This document shows positions 33,049-41,213 of a stretch of DNA of 64,000 nucleotides, piece after piece (positions within the stretch are counted from its first letter, which is position 1; each line of letters opens with the position of its first letter). Below the pieces are notes generated by a model. The model saw nothing but the letters and a program-made list of their open reading frames with translations, did not search any database and was not told where the DNA came from. A program made the translations under genes and the position numbers. Origin of the DNA: Prevotella communis (lineage in GTDB: Bacteria > Bacteroidota > Bacteroidia > Bacteroidales > Bacteroidaceae); NCBI RefSeq assembly GCF_022024175.1, contig NZ_CP091794.1:2480001-2544000 (forward strand). The letters are read 5' to 3'.

Positions 33049-34548
33049 TTACACATGTAGATTCAGTACGAAGCGCGTACCCTTGGTAAATGCGGGATCA
33101 ATATCCAGATCGGCATTCATCTTCAAAGCCATCTGTTTACAGATAGGCAATCCAAGTCCGTCACCTTCAGTCAGGTCCTTTATCTCAAGGAAAGGCTTGA
33201 ACACGTCTTCACGTTTCTCCTGAGGAATCACAGAACCCGTATTCGTAATCAGGAACTGATAGGTATGAGGACTGCGCTTTTTGAACTCCAATGTGATTTT
33301 TCCCTCTGCTGGCGTATATACTGCCGCATTTTTCAGCAAATGACGTAAGACATAAGTGATATACTCTTTGTGGAGTTTCACCTCCATCTTGGGCACCGTC
33401 ATAGTCAGTGACACGTTATCCTTCACCTTTGGCTGTATCTCCTCTATCAGGCTCTCGCACAGAGGCTGTACCTGCGTATCCTGGAAATCATCCGTATCGG
33501 CCGACTTATTCTCAACGTCCGATAACGTCTGGATATGTTCTGAGAATCTCAGCAGTGCCTTCACCTCTGGTTTCGAATCATCCAGTTTATTCAGCGTAGG
33601 CTCCAGCTGCGATGAGATATTGCTGATAAACTTCGCCTTCAGGGCATTGCTCTCGTTAGCCAGTTCTATGGTTTTCTTCTGCTTACGGGTGGTCACCATA
33701 TAGCGCATCAGCACCATAGCTCCCAATACCAGCACTACCGCCAGCACCACAGCCAGCACAATAAGTCCTGAGATGGTCAACTGACGTGCCGACAACGAAT
33801 CGTCCTTATCAGCTATAATCTGCTCATTGTTAGCAATCACCTGTTTCAGGCTATCGCGTTCTGCTGCCGTCTTAATCGCTGTCACAGAGTCTTTCCATAC
33901 CATATAACTGCTATATGCCTGATTCAGCATACCAGCGTTATTACTCTGACGTCCGCTGGCCAACAAAGTCTGATAAACCTTATCTACCTTGTCGTAATCA
34001 CCTTCAGCGGTCAGTTTTGCAGCCATTTCCTTAAATACAGCATTACCCTGTGACGTCTGTCCGAAGGTATAGTAATAAATGGCCTTATGATAAAGCAGGT
34101 CGTTTTTCAGGCTCTCATCATTCGCCTGGTTCACGTTTGCCTCCATCGCAGCCAACTGTTCCTTCACACGATCACTCTTGCGCATCTTCATATACATCTG
34201 CATGCGCTCTTTAGAAGTCTGATAACGCAAGGCTGCCTTACTGCTGGCCATGCCATGACCTGCAGCAATAGACTGATCGACACGACGTAGCAAGTCAAAA
34301 GCCTCTTTCCAGAAATTTTCCTGATAATATAGCACCGTAGCTTTCACGCCACATGTCACACCATCCTCCATCTGACCTTTAGCCACATAACCTTCAAAAG
34401 CACGGATATACAAAGAACGGGCGCTGGCAACATGATGACTGGCAGCTTCAGCCTCTGCACGCTGATGCAGTTCGCTTTTCTCAGCCATCAGGCTCACACA
34501 ACCAAAGAATACACTTATGAATAATACAAATAATCTTCTGTTTTCCAT
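33049..34548 (-). CDS. TPR membrane protein with His-less histidine kinase-like domain
   Basis: This 499-residue protein has a signal peptide (VFFGCVSLMA then EKS), a TPR-like helical periplasmic region (~25-250), one membrane helix (LIVLAVVLAVVLVLGAMVL) and a cytoplasmic kinase-like region. The dimerisation box reads FISNISSQLEPTL: where functional kinases have His (NISHELRTPL), Ser313 stands here. The ATP domain keeps an N-box (HLLKNAAVYT) and a G2 box (GDGLGLPICKQM), while G1 is ITNTGSVIP with Asn instead of Asp. So it may bind ATP but cannot autophosphorylate on the usual His. It heads an operon with RsbW-like, STAS and alarmone-synthetase genes and could be the sensor that controls them. 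Confidence 0.85.
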   Translation of the reverse strand: MENRRLFVLFISVFFGCVSLMAEKSELHQRAEAEAASHHVASARSLYIRAFEGYVAKGQMEDGVTCGVKATVLYYQENFWKEAFDLLRRVDQSIAAGHGMASSKAALRYQTSKERMQMYMKMRKSDRVKEQLAAMEANVNQANDESLKNDLLYHKAIYYYTFGQTSQGNAVFKEMAAKLTAEGDYDKVDKVYQTLLASGRQSNNAGMLNQAYSSYMVWKDSVTAIKTAAERDSLKQVIANNEQIIADKDDSLSARQLTISGLIVLAVVLAVVLVLGAMVLMRYMVTTRKQKKTIELANESNALKAKFISNISSQLEPTLNKLDDSKPEVKALLRFSEHIQTLSDVENKSADTDDFQDTQVQPLCESLIEEIQPKVKDNVSLTMTVPKMEVKLHKEYITYVLRHLLKNAAVYTPAEGKITLEFKKRSPHTYQFLITNTGSVIPQEKREDVFKPFLEIKDLTEGDGLGLPICKQMALKMNADLDIDPAFTKGTRFVLNLHV

Positions 34549-34580
34549 CCTTCAAATTTTTAGTCACGATAATTCACTTG

Positions 34581-34611
34581 CAAAAGTAACAATAAATTCC
34601 TTTTCAACCAA
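34581..34611 (-). promoter_or_regulatory. promoter of the TPR/RsbW/STAS/alarmone operon (TTG-N20-TACTTTTG)
   Basis: The minus strand has TTG at 34611-34609 and TACTTTTG at 34588-34581, 20 bp apart, 32 bp before the ATG at 34548. Confidence 0.65.
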
Positions 34612-34643
34612 GAAAAACGACAAAAAAAGCAGAAAAAACGTAA

Positions 34644-34675
34644 AAAGGCAGCTGCATTTATTTGCAGCTGCCTTT
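34644..34675 (-). terminator. hsp20 terminator
   Basis: A 13-bp perfect stem (AAAGGCAGCTGCA, 34644-34656 with 34663-34675) with a 6-nt loop, followed on the minus strand by a T-run. It ends the minus-strand hsp20 transcript. Confidence 0.85.
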
Positions 34676-34705
34676 CATCCTTCATTCAGACAAGTACGTG
34701 TCCGC

Positions 34706-35131
34706 TTATCCTATCTCAATCTGGCGGCTCAGTTTCACCTTTTCCTCCACCTGCTTTGGCAATTCTACCGTCAGCACGCCGTTTTCCACATGAGCCTTGA
34801 TATCCTCTCGTTTCACATCGTCTGGCAACAACAGTGTCTGTTCAAACTTTGAATATGAAAACTCGCGGCGCAGATAGCGGGCACTCTTGTCTTCCTCCTT
34901 ATTTTCGTTTTTCTTTTCCATCTTAACGATCAGGTTGCCCTCATCATTGATATGCACGTTGAAATCCTCTTTCTTCATACCCGGAGCAGCCAGTTCTACA
35001 ACGTAGGCCTTGTCAGTCTCTTTTACGTTAATGGCCGGGGCTGTGCAGTTTGCACGCGGCATAAAGTCGGTATCAAAGAAATCATTGAATACTGTTGGAA
35101 TCCAATTGTTTGTTCTCATCATTGGTGTCAT
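34706..35131 (-). CDS. Hsp20/alpha-crystallin small heat-shock protein
   Basis: This 141-residue protein has a short N-terminal arm (NNWIPTVFNDFF), an alpha-crystallin domain with VVELAAPGMKKEDFNVHI, RREFSYSKFEQTLLLPDDV and the conserved HVENGVLTVELPK. It lacks only the terminal I-x-I in strict form (RQIEIG is close). It acts as an ATP-independent holdase in the cytoplasm. Unlike almost all other genes here, it has a strong Shine-Dalgarno sequence (AGGAGGAC, 7 bp before the ATG). It is monocistronic, with a terminator downstream. Confidence 0.95.
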   Translation of the reverse strand: MTPMMRTNNWIPTVFNDFFDTDFMPRANCTAPAINVKETDKAYVVELAAPGMKKEDFNVHINDEGNLIVKMEKKNENKEEDKSARYLRREFSYSKFEQTLLLPDDVKREDIKAHVENGVLTVELPKQVEEKVKLSRQIEIG

Positions 35132-35138
35132 AATTTTG

Positions 35139-35146
35139 TCCTCCTA
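35139..35146 (-). promoter_or_regulatory. strong Shine-Dalgarno site of hsp20
   Basis: The minus strand reads AGGAGGAC with 7 bp to the ATG at 35131. This is near-perfect anti-16S complementarity and is unusual in a genome where most genes lack one. It also supports the 35131 start over the downstream Mets. Confidence 0.7.
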
Positions 35147-35185
35147 ATGTTTTTTTATTGGTTTTACAATGTTGTTTCTATTGTT

Positions 35186-35202
35186 TTGAGCATCTTGCTC
35201 GA
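35186..35202. promoter_or_regulatory. imperfect palindrome upstream of hsp20
   Basis: TTGAGCA-TCT-TGCTCGA at 35186-35202 is a short inverted repeat ~60 bp upstream of the hsp20 start. It does not match CIRCE. It may be an operator, but no promoter box could be aligned with it. Confidence 0.3.
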
Positions 35203-35280
35203 TTACAATAAGGCAACATCAATGCCAACGCAAAAAGTTAAGTCAAAATGACACATAACACAGACAAAATGTCGCACCAA

Positions 35281-36669
35281 TTATTCTCCATCCAACGGCC
35301 AGCACTCGGAAGGCTGATGCATACGACGCATCTCCTCGTCGAAACGCTTCACCATCTCAGGGTATTCATCAGCCAGGTTATGCCGTTCCTCAGGATCATC
35401 CTTCAGGTTATAGAGCTCCAACGGTGCATTCTTCTTAATGGTAACGCATTTCCAGTCGCCCAGACGGGCTGCACGTTGTTTACCCGTGAACTCCCAATAG
35501 AGCATACGGTGGTCGGTATCTACGGGTTGTCCGTAGAAAAGCGGCAAGATATTGATGCCGTTGATTCCCTGAGGTAAACTATTTTCCGAACCCGTGAGGG
35601 CAGCCAACGTTGGCATCACATCAGGGAAATAAATGAGGTTCTGCAGTTTCTGTACAGGCACACGACCAGGCTGATTCACAATCATAGGCACACGGATACC
35701 ACCCTCATAGAGTTGTCCCTTACGTCCATGAAAGCCTGCATTGCAATTAAGTTCTGCAATCGGAGCCTGTACGGCAGCACCATTGTCAGAGGCAAAGATC
35801 ACAAGCGTGTTCTCACGTAACCCCTCCCGGTCAAGATAAGCCAGCAACCGTCCGATGGCACGATCCATATGAGTAATCAGCGAAGCATAGCGTTTGGTAT
35901 TCATTGACCAGTCCTGCTGTCCGTCATACCATGAAGTCTCATCGATGATATAAGGTTCGTGAGGCGCATCATAAGCCAGATAAAGGAAAAACGGGCGTTC
36001 TTTGTTACGTCCGATGAAAGCAATCGCATCATCAGTAGAGATATCAGTATTATGACGCACATGAGCATCATGAGCATTCTCCTCGATGGTAGTCAGCGAA
36101 TCTCCAACAAAGCGATAGTAGGGGTAATAATATGGAGAATTTGAGTGGACCGTAGAAATGGTCCAGCCATAGAACTCATCGAAACCCCTATGATTGGGCG
36201 AAGCCGTAGGGTCGTAACCATCAAGATGCCATTTATTCACCAAACAGGTACGATAGCCTGCCGTACCCAGGACGGTAGCAATGGTCGTATCTGAAGGCAT
36301 CAGATTGGTACGACGGATATAGGTCGTATCACCATTCGCATTAATCTTCACACCCTGAATACCACCAACAGGACATTGGTTATCCCGGATACGGGTGTTA
36401 CCAGTATGCTTGCCTGTCATCAGTGAACAGCGCGAAGGACTCGATATGCCACTACCTGCATAACACTGCGTAAAAGTAGTACCTGTCTCTGAAAGGCGGT
36501 CGATATTTGGCGTCTTCACATGCTTCGAACCAAAGCACGACAAATCACCATAGCCCATATCGTCGGCCAGGATAAAGATAATGTTCGGACGCTCGGGAGT
36601 TGCTTTCTGTGCCTCAGCCTCAGCAGCCGCCACAGCACCCGTCAAGGCCAGGAATAATCGATAGTTCAT
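35281..36669 (-). CDS. Ser-type sulfatase (arylsulfatase-like)
   Basis: This 462-residue exported sulfatase has a signal peptide (LFLALTGAVAAAEAEA). Metal-binding ADDMGYGDLS lies at residues 35-44, and the formylglycine signature is ISSPSRCSLMTGKHTG, with Ser76 as the residue converted to formylglycine. That is the Ser-type, which in anaerobes needs the radical-SAM maturase anSME. PFFLYLAYDAPHEP and VIFASDNGAAVQAP are further conserved sulfatase segments. The start is the ATG at 36669, 8 bp after the mfd stop; a TTG at 36681 also exists. Target sulfated glycan (mucin, algal or host glycosaminoglycan) is unknown. Confidence 0.92.
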   Translation of the reverse strand: MNYRLFLALTGAVAAAEAEAQKATPERPNIIFILADDMGYGDLSCFGSKHVKTPNIDRLSETGTTFTQCYAGSGISSPSRCSLMTGKHTGNTRIRDNQCPVGGIQGVKINANGDTTYIRRTNLMPSDTTIATVLGTAGYRTCLVNKWHLDGYDPTASPNHRGFDEFYGWTISTVHSNSPYYYPYYRFVGDSLTTIEENAHDAHVRHNTDISTDDAIAFIGRNKERPFFLYLAYDAPHEPYIIDETSWYDGQQDWSMNTKRYASLITHMDRAIGRLLAYLDREGLRENTLVIFASDNGAAVQAPIAELNCNAGFHGRKGQLYEGGIRVPMIVNQPGRVPVQKLQNLIYFPDVMPTLAALTGSENSLPQGINGINILPLFYGQPVDTDHRMLYWEFTGKQRAARLGDWKCVTIKKNAPLELYNLKDDPEERHNLADEYPEMVKRFDEEMRRMHQPSECWPLDGE

Positions 36670-36677
36670 GGGCACAT

Positions 36678-39600
36678 TCAAATTTGTTTCAATACTTTCA
36701 CAGCCTCACCTACAGTAGGCACATCGGTAATCACCATAGAGCGTTTTCCATTTTGCTCACGCAGATTACAGCGACGCACATTCGTGGTGGCATAGGTTAT
36801 GATACGTCCGAAAGCCTCACTCTGATAGAACGGACTGCGGGCATTACTTACGAAATAAAGGAACATACGTCCCTGTTTAAGCATAATCTTCTCACATCCC
36901 AGGGCCTTGCCGTACCGGCGCAAAGCAACCACATGCAGCAGTTCCTCTGCCTGTGGGGGCAAAGGACCGAAACGGTCTATGAGGCGTTTGCAATAAGCCT
37001 CAACCTCCTCATCATTACGTGTATTGTCCAGTTCACGATAGAGCAGCATACGTTCAGAGTCAGAAGGCACATACTGGTCGGGGAAATACATCTCAAGATC
37101 AGTCTCAAGGTTACAGTCGGAGACAAAAGGCCCATCTCCCGGCAGCCCCTCCCCAGTCCCCTCCCTGCGAGGGAGGGACGAAGGCAGTCCCTGCTCTTGA
37201 GCCTGACTTCCCCCTTCCATCTCTGAGAGGGGTTGGGGATTAGTCTGCTCCTCATTCCTCAATTCCACCATAGCCTCATTCAGAATCTTCTGATAGGTCT
37301 CATAACCCAAATCAGAGATAAAACCACTCTGTTCAGCACCCAGCAGGTTACCTGCGCCACGGATATCAAGGTCCTGCATGGCGATATTGATGCCACTGCC
37401 TAAGTCAGAGAAATTCTCCAGAGCTTCCAGTCGGCGACGACTATCTACAGGCAGAGCCGACAATGGCGGTGCCAACAAGTAGCAGAAAGCCTTACGATTT
37501 CCACGACCTACACGACCACGCATCTGGTGCAGGTCGCTAAGACCAAAGTACTGTGCACTATTGATAATAATAGTATTGGCATTGGGGATATCGATACCAT
37601 TCTCCACGATGGTGGTAGACAGAAGCACATCGTAGTCGTAGTTAGAGAAGTCGAGAATAATCTTCTCCAGTTCCTCGGGTTTCATCTGACCATGACCGAT
37701 GGCCACACGACAATCGGGGATATACTTATGAATCATCTCCTCAATATGCGTCAGGTCACTGATACGGTTATTCACGAAATAGACCTGTCCATTACGACTC
37801 ATCTCAAAGTTGATGGCATCGGTGATAATCTCGGCAGAGAAAGTGTGTATCTCCGTCTGAATAGGATAACGATTAGGAGGAGGCGTCTGGATGACGCTGA
37901 GGTCACGGGCCCCGACAAGTGAGAACTGTAAGGTACGCGGAATTGGCGTAGCACTCATTGTGAGGGTATCCACATTCGTCTTCATCTGACGCAGTTTTTC
38001 CTTTGTGGACACGCCGAATTTCTGTTCCTCATCGATAATCAGAAGTCCCAGATCCTTGAACTTCACGCTCTTACTAATAAGTTTATGCGTACCGATAAGG
38101 ATATCCACCTTACCCTCTTCCAGGTCTTTCAGCAGCGCGGTGGTCTGTTTCGCAGTACGAGCACGGGTAAGATAATCCACCCGGACAGGCATATCCTTCA
38201 GTCGGCCCTGGAAGGTACGGTAATGCTGATAGGCCAACACCGTGGTAGGCACCATCACAGCCACCTGTTTTCCATCAACAGCAGCCTTGAAGGCAGCACG
38301 TACGGCCACCTCAGTCTTACCAAAGCCCACATCGCCGCAAACCAGTCGGTCCATCGGCTTCTGCATCTCCATATCAGCCTTTACGTCCTGTGTAGCCTTG
38401 AGCTGGTCGGGGGTATCCTCGTAGAGGAACGAAGCCTCGAGTTCATGCTGTAAGTAGGTATCGTGACTGAAGGCGAATCCCTTCTGATGACGACGGGCTG
38501 CATAGAGTTTGATAAGGTCGCGGGCAATATCCTTGATATGTTTCTTGGTACGTTCCTTAAGACGTTCCCACTGACCAGTACCCAATGTCGACATGCGGGG
38601 CTGCTGACCATCTTCTTGCGACTTGTATTTCGATACCTTGTATAAAGAATGAATACTGACATAGATCGCATCACCACGCTGATAGATAATTTTAATCATC
38701 TCCTGAAAACCGCCGTTCTGCAAAGGCATTCTGACCAGTCCGCCGAATTTTCCGATACCATGGTCCACATGTACCACATAGTCACCAATCTCGAATTGCT
38801 GAATCTCTTTCAGTGTAAGTGCCACCTTACCACTACGGGCCTTGTCACTCTTAAGGTTATATTTATGGAAGCGGTCGAATATCTGGTGGTCGGTGAACAG
38901 GCACAGGCGTCCGTCAGCATCAACAAATCCCTCGTGCAGGGTCTTATCCACGGGAATAAACTCTACACCTTGTTTCATCTCTGCAAAGATATCTTTCAGA
39001 CGTTCCTGCTGCTTGGCACTGTCAGCCAGGATATAGAGCTTGAAACCCTGCAGCAGATAGTCCTCCAAAGTCTGCGTCAACAGTTCAAAGTTCTTATGGA
39101 AAAGCGGTTGGGGCTTGATATTGAAGCGTATAACGGCAGAACTTTTCTCATCTTTCAACAGAATCTTGCGGAACGGCTCAGCATCCAGAGCGAACTGCGA
39201 GCCGGTAATAATCTGACTGTCACGCCGCATCTCTTTTTCAATCTGGCGCTGTTCCATCTCCGTTGCCTCTGCCATACGTTCCTGCATGGCCTGTTGCGAG
39301 AAGCCCTCCTGATAGGTGCGTTCTATGGACTCACGGACAAACTGCAGGTCTTTCGTAACCAGCAAAGTATCATCTGGAAGGAACTTCAAGATTGACTCTT
39401 TCTCCTCCTCAGCTGTCAGTTCTGGTACAATATCCACATGATCACATCGCTCTTTCGACAATTGGTTTTCTACCTCGAAGGTACGGATCGAGTCAATATC
39501 ATCGCCAAAGAAATCGATACGGAAAGGGAACTCATGACTATACGAATAAACGTCAAGGATAGAACCACGCAGGGCAAACTGTCCCGGCTCATAGACATAG

Positions 39601-40106
39601 TCAACCTCACGGAAGCCGAACTCACGCAATGTCTTACAGATAACATCCACACTCATCGACTGATCCTGTTCCAGGGTCAACCGGCGGGCGTCCAACTGTT
39701 TTCGCGTCACCACCATCTCGGCAAGTGCCTCGGGATAAGTCACGATATACAACAGGTTATGATGCGTCGCCTGGGAGAGCACCTCCGTGCGAAGAATCTC
39801 GCTGGCAGGGTCTTTCTGACCGTATTTAATGGCACGCTTATAACTGGAAGGAAAGAAGAGTACTTGCTTGTCGCCCATCACCTGACAAAGGTCGTGATAG
39901 AAATAACCGGCCTCCTCGGCGTCCTGCATAACAAAAAGCAGGCGTGACTCTATCTTCAGCGACAGGGCACTAAAGGCCAACGGCGCGGAAGAAGCCAGGA
40001 GGCCATCAAGGGAAATCGACTTTAACGAAGATTTTCCTATGGCTTTTGACAAGGCTACCACCTGAGGATGATTGGCGTATAGTTTTTGTAGTTCCTGAAT
40101 ATTCAT
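36678..40106 (-). CDS. mfd: transcription-repair coupling factor Mfd
   Basis: This 1142-residue protein removes stalled RNA polymerase and recruits UvrA. It has the UvrB-like N-terminal module, the RNA-polymerase-interacting domain (IGDYVVHVDHGIGKFGG), a RecG-like motor (GDVGFGKTEVAVRAAF Walker A, IIDEEQKFGV, MSATPIPRT, GRVGRGNRKAFCYLL) and a C-terminal regulatory domain. Between the motor and the C-terminal domain it carries a Pro/Gly-rich in-frame insertion at ~950-993 encoded by a GC-rich repeat (see repeat at 37131-37245). Start at the ATG at 40106: the upstream ATG at 40124 overlaps the promoter. It lies upstream of the sulfatase gene, possibly co-transcribed. Confidence 0.96.
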   Translation of the reverse strand: MNIQELQKLYANHPQVVALSKAIGKSSLKSISLDGLLASSAPLAFSALSLKIESRLLFVMQDAEEAGYFYHDLCQVMGDKQVLFFPSSYKRAIKYGQKDPASEILRTEVLSQATHHNLLYIVTYPEALAEMVVTRKQLDARRLTLEQDQSMSVDVICKTLREFGFREVDYVYEPGQFALRGSILDVYSYSHEFPFRIDFFGDDIDSIRTFEVENQLSKERCDHVDIVPELTAEEEKESILKFLPDDTLLVTKDLQFVRESIERTYQEGFSQQAMQERMAEATEMEQRQIEKEMRRDSQIITGSQFALDAEPFRKILLKDEKSSAVIRFNIKPQPLFHKNFELLTQTLEDYLLQGFKLYILADSAKQQERLKDIFAEMKQGVEFIPVDKTLHEGFVDADGRLCLFTDHQIFDRFHKYNLKSDKARSGKVALTLKEIQQFEIGDYVVHVDHGIGKFGGLVRMPLQNGGFQEMIKIIYQRGDAIYVSIHSLYKVSKYKSQEDGQQPRMSTLGTGQWERLKERTKKHIKDIARDLIKLYAARRHQKGFAFSHDTYLQHELEASFLYEDTPDQLKATQDVKADMEMQKPMDRLVCGDVGFGKTEVAVRAAFKAAVDGKQVAVMVPTTVLAYQHYRTFQGRLKDMPVRVDYLTRARTAKQTTALLKDLEEGKVDILIGTHKLISKSVKFKDLGLLIIDEEQKFGVSTKEKLRQMKTNVDTLTMSATPIPRTLQFSLVGARDLSVIQTPPPNRYPIQTEIHTFSAEIITDAINFEMSRNGQVYFVNNRISDLTHIEEMIHKYIPDCRVAIGHGQMKPEELEKIILDFSNYDYDVLLSTTIVENGIDIPNANTIIINSAQYFGLSDLHQMRGRVGRGNRKAFCYLLAPPLSALPVDSRRRLEALENFSDLGSGINIAMQDLDIRGAGNLLGAEQSGFISDLGYETYQKILNEAMVELRNEEQTNPQPLSEMEGGSQAQEQGLPSSLPRREGTGEGLPGDGPFVSDCNLETDLEMYFPDQYVPSDSERMLLYRELDNTRNDEEVEAYCKRLIDRFGPLPPQAEELLHVVALRRYGKALGCEKIMLKQGRMFLYFVSNARSPFYQSEAFGRIITYATTNVRRCNLREQNGKRSMVITDVPTVGEAVKVLKQI
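37131..37245 (-). repeat. GC-rich palindromic repeat inserted in frame within mfd
   Basis: This ~115-bp stretch is much more C/G-rich than its surroundings. It contains two hairpin-forming parts (CCTCCCTGCGAGGGAGGG; and CCCCCTTCCATCTCTGAGAG with a downstream GGGG). It encodes Pro/Gly/Arg/Glu-rich peptide pieces (PLSEMEGGSQAQ, LPSSLPRREGTGEGLPG) in the linker before the Mfd C-terminal domain. Exact ends are estimated. It looks like an insertion of a dispersed palindromic element that kept the frame open. Confidence 0.65.
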
Positions 40107-40121
40107 TTTCGATATTTTCTG

Positions 40122-40129
40122 CAAAATTA
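40122..40129 (-). promoter_or_regulatory. -7 promoter box of mfd
   Basis: The minus strand reads TAATTTTG, 15 bp before the ATG at 40106. It overlaps the upstream ATG at 40124, excluding that start. Confidence 0.55.
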
Positions 40130-40138
40130 GGAAAAAAA

Positions 40139-40170
40139 TTTGGGATTCTCGAATATTCTACGTATTTTTG
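40139..40170 (+). promoter_or_regulatory. promoter of the hexapeptide acyltransferase (TTTG-N20-TATTTTTG)
   Basis: TTTG at 40139-40142 and TATTTTTG at 40163-40170 are 20 bp apart; the ATG at 40185 follows 14 bp later. It is back-to-back with the mfd promoter. Confidence 0.72.
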
Positions 40171-40184
40171 CATCAAATCATCCT

Positions 40185-40799
40185 ATGGTTACGAAGAAGA
40201 AAGAGGACATCAGACAGAATCTGAAAGCCAATCCGCGACTGAAGCGATGGATTGACTATCTGATAATGAACCAGCGTGACGCAAGACCACGATGGTACAT
40301 CCGCCTGTTGGCTCCTCTCTATCAAGAACGTGGACGCGGTTCAAAAATATACTGGTCCGTACGGATGGACACCCCACCCTACAGACTTTTTTCACTTGGT
40401 CAGAACAGCGTGGTTGAGTCGTATTCATGCATCAACAACGCCGTAGGTGATGTCATCATTGGCGACCATACCCGTATAGGTATCCACAACACGATTATCG
40501 GTCCCGTGACTATTGGCAGTCACGTTAACCTGGCACAAGGTATCACGGTGACAGCACTGAACCATAATTTCAGTGACACGACAAGACGTATCGACGAGCA
40601 AGGCATCTCAACAAATCCTGTCACGATAGAGGATGATGTTTGGATTGGCGCCAACGCCGTTATCCTGCCAGGTGTCACGATAGGTCAACACGCAGTAGTT
40701 GCAGCAGGTGCCGTGGTAACGGCAGACGTTCCAACGAACACCGTTGTGGGTGGTGTTCCAGCAAGAATCATCAAGAAAATAAATACGGGAGACGACTAA
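40185..40799 (+). CDS. left-handed beta-helix acyltransferase
   Basis: This 204-residue protein has an N-terminal helical region and then hexapeptide repeats ([40 protein letters not shown]). Catalytic His is likely in ALNHNF, and the C-terminus is [13 protein letters not shown]. The family includes maltose, chloramphenicol and WbbJ-type O-acetyltransferases that form trimers and use acetyl-CoA. N-terminal [18 protein letters not shown] is typical of surface-sugar acetyltransferases in Bacteroidetes. I start at 40185 because the in-frame upstream ATG at 40140 lies inside the promoter. It ends 2 bp from a convergent gene. Confidence 0.87.
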   Translation: MVTKKKEDIRQNLKANPRLKRWIDYLIMNQRDARPRWYIRLLAPLYQERGRGSKIYWSVRMDTPPYRLFSLGQNSVVESYSCINNAVGDVIIGDHTRIGIHNTIIGPVTIGSHVNLAQGITVTALNHNFSDTTRRIDEQGISTNPVTIEDDVWIGANAVILPGVTIGQHAVVAAGAVVTADVPTNTVVGGVPARIIKKINTGDD

Positions 40800-40801
40800 T
40801 C

Positions 40802-41146
40802 CTAGTCAAACAGACTGAGTGAGAGATCCTGTTTGGGCTTCTCTTCCTCAACTTCCTCCATTTCTATCTCTTCCTCACGAAATTCAAGCATCAGCTGACG
40901 GGCATCGGCATTATTCTGGGTATTCAGCCGGTAATAGCCACGACGGCCGGTACTTTCAATCAATGAGAGGGAAGATTTTGAATTTTTCAACAGGTATTGC
41001 TGCACAAACTGCTTTACCTCCTGAAGGTCGGGCTGGGAAAACAAAGTGCAGTTAAGGTTATACACATGTTTTGCCAGCAATGACACACTGATGCCACGCT
41101 CACCTACTTCTGACAATATATGCAATATCTGTTGTTCGTATGTCAT
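40802..41146 (-). CDS. small winged-helix-like protein of unknown function
   Basis: This 114-residue protein has an N-terminal ~75-residue helical domain (YEQQILHILSEVGERGISVS, then LLAKHVYNL, and KSSLSLIESTGRRGYYRL) with the spacing of a winged helix. An acidic tail follows (REEEIEMEEVEEEKPKQ). I do not recognise a named family. DNA binding is plausible from the fold pattern. The ATG at 41146 is preferred to a GTG two codons upstream. It lies 2 bp from the convergent acyltransferase and follows the other small winged-helix gene on the same strand, separated by a terminator. Confidence 0.6.
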   Translation of the reverse strand: MTYEQQILHILSEVGERGISVSLLAKHVYNLNCTLFSQPDLQEVKQFVQQYLLKNSKSSLSLIESTGRRGYYRLNTQNNADARQLMLEFREEEIEMEEVEEEKPKQDLSLSLFD

Positions 41147-41155
41147 TTTCACTAA

Positions 41156-41189
41156 AAAAGGTCGGTAATACAGTGCTTACCGACCTTTT
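41156..41189 (-). terminator. terminator of the histone-tail winged-helix gene
   Basis: A 13-bp stem (AAAAGGTCGGTAA, 41156-41168 with 41177-41189) with an 8-nt loop and a T-run on the minus strand. Confidence 0.88.
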
Positions 41190-41213
41190 CTTATTGTTTC
41201 GTTTGCCCGTCTC

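Noticed and set aside
31228-34548. A classical SigB-type sigma regulon
   Set aside because: No sigma factor gene lies in or near the operon, and SigB is not known in Bacteroidetes; another output is more likely.
37019-37243. Plus-strand frame across the mfd insertion
   Set aside because: It is a mirror of the GC-rich repeat; the minus-strand Mfd frame is intact through it.
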